NCBI GenBank assembly: GCA_964634645.1
Contig: CAZWKI010000006.1
Location: 1-34,715 of the forward strand
Source: CAZWKI01 sp964634645
GTDB taxonomy: Bacteria; Patescibacteriota; Patescibacteriia; UBA1558; S5-K13
Direction: 5' to 3'
Length of the DNA stretch: 34,715 bases
A model generated the notes under the pieces. The model did no database searches. It was not told where the DNA came from and was given only the letters and a program-made list of their open reading frames with translations. How positions within the stretch are numbered: the stretch's first letter is position 1; every line of letters begins with the position of its first letter. Below are positions 29,020-34,715 of this stretch, piece after piece. Position numbers and translations under genes: made by a program.

Positions 29020-30438
29020 ATGAATATACGTGAAGCCTTAACATATGATGATGTTTTGCTTGTTCCAAAAATGTCTCAAATAAAATCAAGAAATGACGTA
29101 AACACGAGCACAAAATTATCAAAAAATATTAACCTTAATATTCCAATTGTTTCATCAAACATGGACACTGTTACAGAAAGTCGCATGGCAATTGCAATGG
29201 CTCGCCTTGGAGGAATTGGAATTATTCATAGATTCTGCTCAATTGAAACACAGGCAAAAGAAGTTTTGCGCGTTAAAAGACATCAGAGCATGATTGTTAG
29301 AAAACCTTTAACAATAAATCCAAATAATACATTGAAAGAGCTTCGTGCCAAAGTAAAAGAATATGGATATTCTGGATTTTTGGTTAGTGAAAATGGAGAT
29401 AACAAATTACTTGGAATTATTACAAAAAGAGATTATGTTTTGGAAAATAATGAGGAAAAATTGGTATGTAATTTAATGACTCCTCTAGAAAAATTGATTA
29501 CAGCAAAAAATGAAATATCTATTGAAGGCGCAAAAGAACTTTTTGCAAAACACAAAATTGAAAAACTTCCAATAGTTGATGAGAATTTCAATATAAAAGG
29601 ACTTATAACAAAAAAGGACTTGGTAGAAAATTTTGATGATGGTGCATCAGTAAAAGACAAACACGGAAGATTGCTTGTCGGCGCTGCTATTGGAGTAAGT
29701 GGTGATTATATGGAACGCGTTGATGCATTAGTTGATGCAGAAACAGATGTTCTTGTTTTAGATATTGCTCATGGACACTCTATAAATGAAATAGATGCTT
29801 TAAAAAACATAAAAAACAAATACCGAAACATTGAGATAATAGCTGGAAATATTGCAACTTCAAGTGCAGCAAAAGATCTTATTGAAGCGGGCGCAGATGG
29901 ATTAAAAGTCGGTATTGGACCAGGATCAATTTGTACAACTAGAATTACAACTGGATTTGGTGTGCCTCAACTTACCGCTATTATGGATATCTATCCATTA
30001 TGCCGTGCCTACAACATTCCAATGATTGCTGATGGCGGAATAAAGCAACCTGGAGATTTTGTAAAAGCTCTTGCTGCAGGGGCTGACTCTGTCATGCTTG
30101 GCGGACAATTGTCAGGAACAGAAGAAACACCGGGACCAGTGATAAATTACAATGGAAGACAATACAAAATTTCTCGTGGAATGGCATCGCTTACCGCGGC
30201 ACTTTCTCGTCCTGGCGCAAAAGAAGATATAAACAAAATTACGCCAGAGGGAGTTGAAGCAAAAGTTCCATATCGTGGACCAGTGAAAGACGTAATAAAC
30301 AAATACATTGGTGGGCTAAGATCGGGGATGAGTTATGGAAATGCAAAAACAATCCCGGAATTACGAGACTGTGAATTTGTAAAAATTACCAACTCTGGGA
30401 TTAGAGAGTCCAACTCGCACGATAACGAATTATTATAA
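29020..30438 (+). CDS. guaB: Inosine-5'-monophosphate dehydrogenase
   Basis: A 472-residue TIM-barrel enzyme that oxidises IMP to XMP with NAD, the first step to GMP. The N-terminal ALTYDDVLLVPKMSQIKSRN is the family signature. A CBS pair lies at about 95-205 (TPLEKLITAKNEISIEGAKE). The catalytic loop GIGPGSICTTRITTGFGVPQ carries the active-site Cys. IADGGIKQPGDFVKALAAGA and the flap region (GMASLTAALSRPGAKEDINK; EGVEAKVPYRG) follow. Length is slightly below the usual 485-490. The ATG gives MNIREALTYDDVLL with no clear Shine-Dalgarno site. Confidence 0.97.
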   Translation: MNIREALTYDDVLLVPKMSQIKSRNDVNTSTKLSKNINLNIPIVSSNMDTVTESRMAIAMARLGGIGIIHRFCSIETQAKEVLRVKRHQSMIVRKPLTINPNNTLKELRAKVKEYGYSGFLVSENGDNKLLGIITKRDYVLENNEEKLVCNLMTPLEKLITAKNEISIEGAKELFAKHKIEKLPIVDENFNIKGLITKKDLVENFDDGASVKDKHGRLLVGAAIGVSGDYMERVDALVDAETDVLVLDIAHGHSINEIDALKNIKNKYRNIEIIAGNIATSSAAKDLIEAGADGLKVGIGPGSICTTRITTGFGVPQLTAIMDIYPLCRAYNIPMIADGGIKQPGDFVKALAAGADSVMLGGQLSGTEETPGPVINYNGRQYKISRGMASLTAALSRPGAKEDINKITPEGVEAKVPYRGPVKDVINKYIGGLRSGMSYGNAKTIPELRDCEFVKITNSGIRESNSHDNELL

Positions 30439-30439
30439 A

Positions 30440-30560
30440 TTATAAATATTAAATACGAAATTCTAAACAAATCCCAAAATTCAAACTCCACTGTTTCAAA
30501 TTTATCATTTGTGATTTAAAATTTGTTTAGTATTTAGAATTTAGTGCTTAAAATTTCTTA
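30440..30560. repeat. Intergenic inverted repeat upstream of miaB
   Basis: AAATTCTAAACAAATCCCAA at the left and its near-complement ATTTGTTTAGTATTTAGAAT at the right make a long hairpin. The centre contains CTCCACTGTTTCAAAT. A second copy in the same orientation follows miaB (31848-31968). Confidence 0.65.
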
Positions 30561-30565
30561 CAATT

Positions 30566-31852
30566 ATGAACTATTATATTAAGTATTTTGGTTGTAACAT
30601 GAATAAAGCAGATACTGAAAAAGTATCTTCTATTTTAGAATCTGCTAAATTTCATAAAACTGAAAAAATAATAAACGCTGATATTGTAGTAATTATTGCA
30701 TGCAGTGTAAGACAAAGCGCTATTGATAGAATTTATGGAATATTCCACAGAACAAAATTAAGAAAAAATGCAATAAAAATTCTTACTGGATGTGTTTTGG
30801 AAAATGATATAAAAAATTTGAATGATAAATTTGATATTATAATTGATATTACAAAAATAAAAAATCTTCCAGGGTTAATAAAAAATGCAAAAAAAATCTC
30901 AGATTATTCTATACAAAACAATGATTATTTAGAAATAGAGTCTACTCGACTAGAAAAATATAATGCACTTATTCCAATATCAAATGGTTGTAATCAATTT
31001 TGTTCATATTGCGCTGTGCCTTATACAAGAGGAAGAGAAATGAATAGGTCAGCAAAAAATATTTTAAAAGAAGTAAAAAATCTTAACCCAAAAATAAAAC
31101 AAATTATATTACTCGGTCAGACAGTAAACTCATATATAAATCCTGATAAAAAAGCTAGGGTAAAGGACTTTGCTGATTTATTAGAGCAAATCGCGATTTT
31201 GCGTCCAAATACATGGATAACTTTTGAGTCTCCATATCCTACAAAGTTTAGCGATAAACTCATAAAAACAATTGCAAAATACAAAAATTTGTCTCATCAT
31301 ATTCATATTCCACTTCAATCAGGAAGTGACAAAATATTAAAATTAATGAATAGAAAATATAGCAAAAATGAGTTTATTAAAATTGTAAAAAATATATATA
31401 AATATATTCCTGATGCAAATATTACAACAGATGTAATTATCGGATTTCCCGGTGAGACAAAAAAGGATTTCAATGAAACGCTTAGTGTAATAAAAAAATG
31501 CAAAATTACACTTGTCTATTCGGGGCTTTATTCTCCTCGACACGGAACGTTGTCTTCAAAAAAATATAAAGACAGTATTTCAATTTATGAAAAAAGAAAA
31601 CGAGACGAAATTCTTACTCGACTTATTGCAAAACAATCTCTAGAGAGAAATAAAAAGTTTTTAAACACAAATCAAATTGTATTACTACAAAATATAAATA
31701 AAAAAAATCAATTTCTTGGAAAAATGAATACTTATGAAACGGTAAAAATGTCTGGTGCAACCAAGAAAGATTTAAATAAATTTGTAAATGTAAAAATTAC
31801 AAAAGCCCTTGAATGGGGATTAGAGGGAACCATTATAAAATCTAAATACTAA
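30566..31852 (+). CDS. miaB: tRNA-2-methylthio-N6-dimethylallyladenosine synthase
   Basis: A 428-residue radical SAM methylthiotransferase that adds a methylthio group to i6A37 of tRNAs reading U-starting codons. The UPF0004 domain has Cys10 (YFGCNMNKADTEK), Cys46 (IIACSVRQSA) and Cys76 (LTGCVLEN), which hold the auxiliary cluster. The radical SAM motif is NGCNQFCSYCAVPYTRGRE (Cys142, 146, 149). SHHIHIPLQSGSDKILKLMN and ITTDVIIGFPGETKKDF are family blocks. A TRAM-like C-terminal end (VKITKALEWGLEGTI) completes it. The identity as MiaB rather than MtaB or RimO rests mainly on the next gene, miaA. The protein is short by about 20 residues compared with E. coli MiaB. Confidence 0.88.
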   Translation: MNYYIKYFGCNMNKADTEKVSSILESAKFHKTEKIINADIVVIIACSVRQSAIDRIYGIFHRTKLRKNAIKILTGCVLENDIKNLNDKFDIIIDITKIKNLPGLIKNAKKISDYSIQNNDYLEIESTRLEKYNALIPISNGCNQFCSYCAVPYTRGREMNRSAKNILKEVKNLNPKIKQIILLGQTVNSYINPDKKARVKDFADLLEQIAILRPNTWITFESPYPTKFSDKLIKTIAKYKNLSHHIHIPLQSGSDKILKLMNRKYSKNEFIKIVKNIYKYIPDANITTDVIIGFPGETKKDFNETLSVIKKCKITLVYSGLYSPRHGTLSSKKYKDSISIYEKRKRDEILTRLIAKQSLERNKKFLNTNQIVLLQNINKKNQFLGKMNTYETVKMSGATKKDLNKFVNVKITKALEWGLEGTIIKSKY

Positions 31853-31968
31853 ATTCTAAACTAGAAACAAATTCCAAAATCTAAACTCCAATGTTTCAAA
31901 TCTATTATTTATGATTTATAATTTATTTAGAATTTCTAATTTATAATTTCGTATTTATAGTAATATAT
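31848..31968. repeat. Intergenic inverted repeat between miaB and miaA
   Basis: It has the same design as 30440-30560: CTAAATTCTAAACTAGAAAC to the left, CTCCAATGTTTCAAATCTAT in the centre, and ATTTATTTAGAATTTCTAAT to the right. The left end includes the last bases of miaB. Confidence 0.65.
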
Positions 31969-31977
31969 AACAAAAAA

Positions 31978-32892
31978 ATGTTAACTAAATCTAAAAAACT
32001 TCAAAAAAATAATCTGCTGAAGATAGTGTGTGTTGTTGGTCCAACTGCCTGTGGAAAAACAAGGCTGGGCGTTAAACTCGCAAATAAATTTAATGGCGAG
32101 ATAATTTCTGCTGATTCCCGTCAGGTTTATATTGGAATGGATATAGGCACTGGAAAAGATTTGTGCGAATATGGAAAAACACCACATCATTTAATTGATA
32201 TAACTGGCCCAAAAAAACAAATTACTTTACTCGACTGGCAAAAATTAGCTATAAAAAAAATAAAAAAAATTTCTGAGCTTGGTAAAATTCCTTTTATAGT
32301 TGGGGGAACAGGACTATATATAAATTCAATTGTTGATGGATATGTTTTGGAAAATGAAAAGATAAACTTAAACTTAAGAAAAAAATTAAACACTACTCCT
32401 CTATCAGAGCTTCAAAAAATGTTAAAAAAACTCGACTTAAAAGCTTATAATAAAATTGATATTAATAATCCAAGACGAATAATAAGGGCAATTGAAATTG
32501 CAAAAAACAATTCCTCTATTTCTAATCCAAAAAGAAAAAAAATATTTAATTCAATTATTTTAGGAATTACGTTTGATAGATCTATTATAAATAAAAGAAT
32601 TGATAAGAGATTAAAAGACAGAATTGAAGACGAACAAATGATTGAAGAAATTGCTAGCTTACATAAAAATGGTGTCTCTTGGAAAAGGTTGGAAGATTTC
32701 GGACTTGAATATCGATATGTTTCAAAATATTTACAAAAAAAGCTCTCCTACAAAGAAATGATAAATCAACTTGAAACAGCAACTCATCAATTCGCAAAAA
32801 GACAAATGACGTGGTTTAACAAAAGAAAAGATATTCACTGGATAAAAAATAAAAAACAAGCAGAAAAATTAGTTAAACAATTCTTAAAATAG
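31978..32892 (+). CDS. miaA: tRNA dimethylallyltransferase
   Basis: A 304-residue P-loop enzyme that transfers dimethylallyl to A37 of tRNA; its product is the substrate of MiaB. The P-loop is VVGPTACGKTRLGVKLANKF, followed by the substrate-binding EIISADSRQVYIGMDIGTGK. IPFIVGGTGLYINSIVDGY and NNPRRIIRAIEIAKNN are further conserved blocks. TATHQFAKRQMTWFNKRKDI near the end is the characteristic ATRQ.AKRQ.TWF segment. Length is normal for the family (about 300-315). A terminator follows at 32907. A start two codons later cannot be excluded. Confidence 0.96.
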   Translation: MLTKSKKLQKNNLLKIVCVVGPTACGKTRLGVKLANKFNGEIISADSRQVYIGMDIGTGKDLCEYGKTPHHLIDITGPKKQITLLDWQKLAIKKIKKISELGKIPFIVGGTGLYINSIVDGYVLENEKINLNLRKKLNTTPLSELQKMLKKLDLKAYNKIDINNPRRIIRAIEIAKNNSSISNPKRKKIFNSIILGITFDRSIINKRIDKRLKDRIEDEQMIEEIASLHKNGVSWKRLEDFGLEYRYVSKYLQKKLSYKEMINQLETATHQFAKRQMTWFNKRKDIHWIKNKKQAEKLVKQFLK

Positions 32893-32906
32893 ATTATAAA
32901 AAAATA

Positions 32907-32936
32907 AGCGCGTGGAGTATTTCCAAGCGCTTTTTA
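32907..32936 (+). terminator. Rho-independent terminator after miaA
   Basis: AGCGC (32907-32911) pairs with GCGCT (32927-32931), and inside it TGGA pairs with TCCA around GTATT. Five T follow. Confidence 0.8.
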
Positions 32937-32956
32937 TTTTGTCTTTGGTTTTTTAG

Positions 32957-33105
32957 AAAAACCGGGCTTTATAGTCAGTAGCAACCGACCTAGCTTATCT
33001 TTGTAACAAGTATGTCTGACAAAAGCTTTTGGAGTAACACGCTTGCAAGAATAAGAGCCCAGCCCCATTGGAGGGAAAATGAAAAACAAATATTTCATTC
33101 CCCTA
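32957..33105 (-). ncRNA. Candidate structured non-coding RNA (about 150 bases)
   Basis: There is no reading frame here. A good minus-strand promoter lies at 33112-33140. The expected transcript contains a 5' hairpin (AATGAAA / TTTTCATT). A closing stem follows, GGGCT with TTAT (from 33062) against ATAAAGCCC (to 32964), directly followed by GGTTTTT as an end signal. Inside are a perfect CAAAAGCTTTTG and a GTCGGT-TGCT-ACTGAC hairpin. Size and rod-like closing suggest something like 6S RNA, but no diagnostic motif is seen and the identity is open. Confidence 0.4.
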
Positions 33106-33111
33106 TCTATT

Positions 33112-33140
33112 AGTATAATATTGTTTTTTGATTTTTACAA
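33112..33140 (-). promoter_or_regulatory. Sigma-70-type promoter for the candidate RNA
   Basis: On the minus strand TTGTAA (33135-33140) is followed after exactly 17 bases by TATACT (33112-33117). The transcript would start near 33105. No protein gene lies downstream on this strand before the miaA terminator. Confidence 0.6.
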
Positions 33141-33223
33141 TATATTTACAAAAATAAAAATATGTATTATAAATATTTATTATCAAGAAAATAAAACCGT
33201 AATTGTTTTCGTGGCTTTTTTGT

Positions 33224-33676
33224 TTATATTTTAAATCTTGTTTCACTCACCGGATATTGTTTTTCACAAAAATGACATTCAAGCAATATTCCTTTTTCAT
33301 TTTTAAAAACTTTAAACCTTGTTGGTCCAGACTCATGATTTGTCACACAGCTTTCGTTTGGACACTCTATGACAGATTCAATTTCATCTGGAATTTGCAC
33401 TTTCATTTTTTTAAAAACTTTGGAGTCTTTAATAATGGAAATTGTTGCTTCTGGAGCAATAAGTGACAAAACATTAGCCTCTTCTTGAGAAAGAAATCTG
33501 TTTTCAATTTTAACCATGTCTTTTTTCCCAAATTTTGAACTTTTAAATCCATGGCCCAATATGAAAGATTCTGATTCATTGAGTTTTAGAATTTTAACAA
33601 CTAAATTCCAGAGATTAAATGGAACATGATCTATCACGGTTCCATTTTTAATTGATCGCAATTTATCGTCCTTCAT
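33224..33676 (-). CDS. pyrI: Aspartate carbamoyltransferase regulatory chain
   Basis: From ATG at 33674-33676 the protein has 150 residues. This ATG is preferred over the in-frame TTG at 33680-33682 because GGGAG lies six bases upstream of it. PyrI binds nucleotide effectors and the catalytic chain PyrB. Seen: IKNGTVIDHVPFNLWNLVVK at the start (the allosteric domain), and the zinc domain with CPNESC and CHFC (four Cys ligands in CX4C and CX2C pairs). Length matches E. coli PyrI (153). It overlaps the true 3' end of pyrB by 14 bases, so the two chains are co-translated. Confidence 0.95.
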   Translation of the reverse strand: MKDDKLRSIKNGTVIDHVPFNLWNLVVKILKLNESESFILGHGFKSSKFGKKDMVKIENRFLSQEEANVLSLIAPEATISIIKDSKVFKKMKVQIPDEIESVIECPNESCVTNHESGPTRFKVFKNEKGILLECHFCEKQYPVSETRFKI

Positions 33677-34582
33677 TTTCAACTCCCAAAAGTTTTACTA
33701 TAATTGCTTCTCGCATATAAACTCCATTTTCAGCTTGATCGAAATAGTATGCATATGGAGTTAAATCAACGTCTGTTGTTATTTCATCTACTCTTGGAAG
33801 GGATGCATTATCTTGAAATTTGATTTTACGTTTTTAAGCATTTCTGGTGTTAAAACATAGCTTCCTTTTGCTCTTGTATATTCATCTGGATCTGCAAATC
33901 TTTCTTTTTGTATTCTTGTCATATAAAGAATATCAATAAAATTAATGCAATCCTCTATTTTAGACATTTCTTGAAAATGAGTTTGATTGTTTTCTAATTC
34001 TTCTTTTATCTTTTCCGGTATTTTTAAGAAATCTGGCGAAATAAATACAAATTTCACATCGAACAAACTAAGTGCTTGTGTCAAAGAATGAACTGTGCGA
34101 CCAAACTTCAAATCACCAACAAGAGCGATGGTAAGATCTTCCATTTTTTTATGATTCTGGGTTTTGAATATTGAATAAACATCCAAAAGCGCCTGAGTAG
34201 GATGCTGATTTGCACCATCTCCAGCGTTTATAATTGGCTTACTGATAAATTCTGAAACATATCTTACAGAGCCTTCAAGTGGATGTCTCATAATAATAAG
34301 ATCTACATATCTTTCAATATTTACAATTGTGTCTCTCAAGCTTTCACCCTTCGAGACAGATGTGCTAGACGTTCCAGTCATTATTTCTGTTTTACCATTC
34401 AATCTTTTCATTGCTGTGTCAAAAGAAAACATTGTTCTTGTAGATGGCTCAAAAAAAAGAAGTGCTGCAAGATAATCTTTCAAATTAAATCTAATTTCTT
34501 TTCTTTCAATTCTAGAAGCCAAATCTACTAATTCCAATATTTCTACTGAACCAATGTCTTTCATTGAAATAAGATTTTTCAT
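33663..34582 (-). CDS. pyrB: Aspartate carbamoyltransferase catalytic chain, with a one-base frameshift
   Basis: The enzyme joins carbamoyl phosphate and aspartate in pyrimidine synthesis. Visible: FEPSTRT with the carbamoyl-phosphate loop (Ser47 to Thr50), SVSKGESLRDT, MRHPLEGS, NQHPTQALLDVYSIF and VGDLKFGRTVHSL. The frame at 33788-34582 stops early after KIMHPFQE. The expected HPLPRVDEITTDVD continues in the next frame from about 33800 (RVDEITTDVDLTPYAYYFDQ) to TAA at 33663-33665. Adding one base to the CCC at 33800-33802 would give a 306-residue normal protein. The start has a strong GGGAGG site at 34588-34593. Either a sequencing or assembly error or a real mutation explains it. Confidence 0.93.
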
Positions 34583-34610
34583 CTATTCCTCCCTTATTTA
34601 CTTTTTGGTT

Positions 34611-34639
34611 ATTATAAACAATACGCAATAAAAAAACAA
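34611..34639 (-). promoter_or_regulatory. Promoter of the pyrBI operon
   Basis: On the minus strand TTGTTT (34634-34639) is followed after 17 bases by a perfect TATAAT (34611-34616). The transcript would start about 25 bases before the pyrB ATG, leaving a short leader with a GGGAGG ribosome-binding site. No room exists for an E. coli-type attenuator leader. Confidence 0.75.
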
Positions 34640-34683
34640 GCAATACAAACACTACAGATACGTTTTCTATCCAATAGCTTGGC

Positions 34684-34715
34684 AACACTTAGTAACTATT
34701 TGACTGGGTGTTTTT
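34684..34715 (+). terminator. Possible plus-strand terminator at the window edge
   Basis: AACACTTAGT (34684-34693) pairs with ACTGGGTGTT (34703-34712) including two G-T pairs, followed by T up to the window end. No plus-strand gene in the window would use it, so it could belong to something beyond the edge or be a chance hairpin. Confidence 0.3.

Noticed and set aside
32957..33105. SRP RNA or RNase P RNA
   Set aside because: The conserved SRP domain IV motif (GGAAGCAGCC-like) is absent, and the interval is far too short for RNase P RNA.
33788..33820. Programmed ribosomal frameshifting in pyrB
   Set aside because: The CCC TTC context is not a classic slippery heptamer, no clear stimulatory structure is seen, and pyrB is not known to need frameshifting; an error or mutation is simpler.

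Overview
The window looks like chromosomal sequence from an AT-rich bacterium of the Candidate Phyla Radiation (Patescibacteria, Parcubacteria-like). The reasons are very AT-rich DNA, short lineage-typical versions of core proteins (an aspartyl-tRNA synthetase without the usual insertion domain, a threonyl-tRNA synthetase without TGS, a short MetK), a large surface protein with the C-terminal domain often seen in such genomes, few strong Shine-Dalgarno sites, and intergenic palindromic repeats. UGA is a normal stop: scpB and the gene before rodA end in TGA inside tight overlaps. The taxonomic call is inference.

Layout. Bases 1-19486 are almost all minus strand: the N-terminus of a B12-binding (radical SAM type) protein; a radical SAM/SPASM protein; a translation block read as tRNA-Thr(GGU), tRNA-Tyr, tRNA-Thr(UGU), rpmG (bL33), tRNA-Trp; then a long run read from right to left as YbaK-like deacylase, a hypothetical protein, a nucleotide-sugar-dehydrogenase-like protein, scpA, scpB, a patatin-like lipase, a D,D-carboxypeptidase, tpiA and a TPR membrane protein. 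Further right are a winged-helix-like protein, a 1274-residue beta-helix surface protein, aspS, a small membrane protein, asnS, rodA and a membrane-anchored protein. A divergent AT-rich promoter region (19487-19726) leads into plus-strand genes: a small membrane protein, dnaE, a membrane-anchored protein, a 745-base non-coding stretch holding a promoter, a tRNA-like RNA, a terminator and a structured leader, then metK (broken by 10 N), thrS, guaB, miaB and miaA. The window ends with minus-strand pyrB-pyrI (aspartate transcarbamoylase), where pyrB carries a one-base frameshift, preceded by a good promoter.

How the genes work together. Most genes serve translation (aspS, asnS, thrS, YbaK, bL33, tRNAs, and miaA/miaB acting successively on A37 of tRNA), chromosome replication and segregation (dnaE, scpAB), and the cell envelope (rodA, carboxypeptidase, beta-helix protein). 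tpiA, guaB, pyrBI and metK are the metabolic genes.

Most striking is a family of short GC-rich palindromic elements. A 36-bp unit (12 codons) lies near the 3' end of aspS. A second copy lies near its 5' end and is itself interrupted by a diverged 36-bp member, so three units are translated in-frame within one essential gene, in two different reading phases. The same terminal sequences (CCTGCCCGC and GCAGGCGGG) bound an insertion in the D-loop of a tRNA-Thr gene, and that insertion carries a complete second tRNA-Thr: a tRNA nested inside a tRNA. This resembles the Rickettsia palindromic elements in behaviour. Other palindromes sit at tRNA ends and in the metK leader. Two candidate non-coding RNAs with good promoters are also described.
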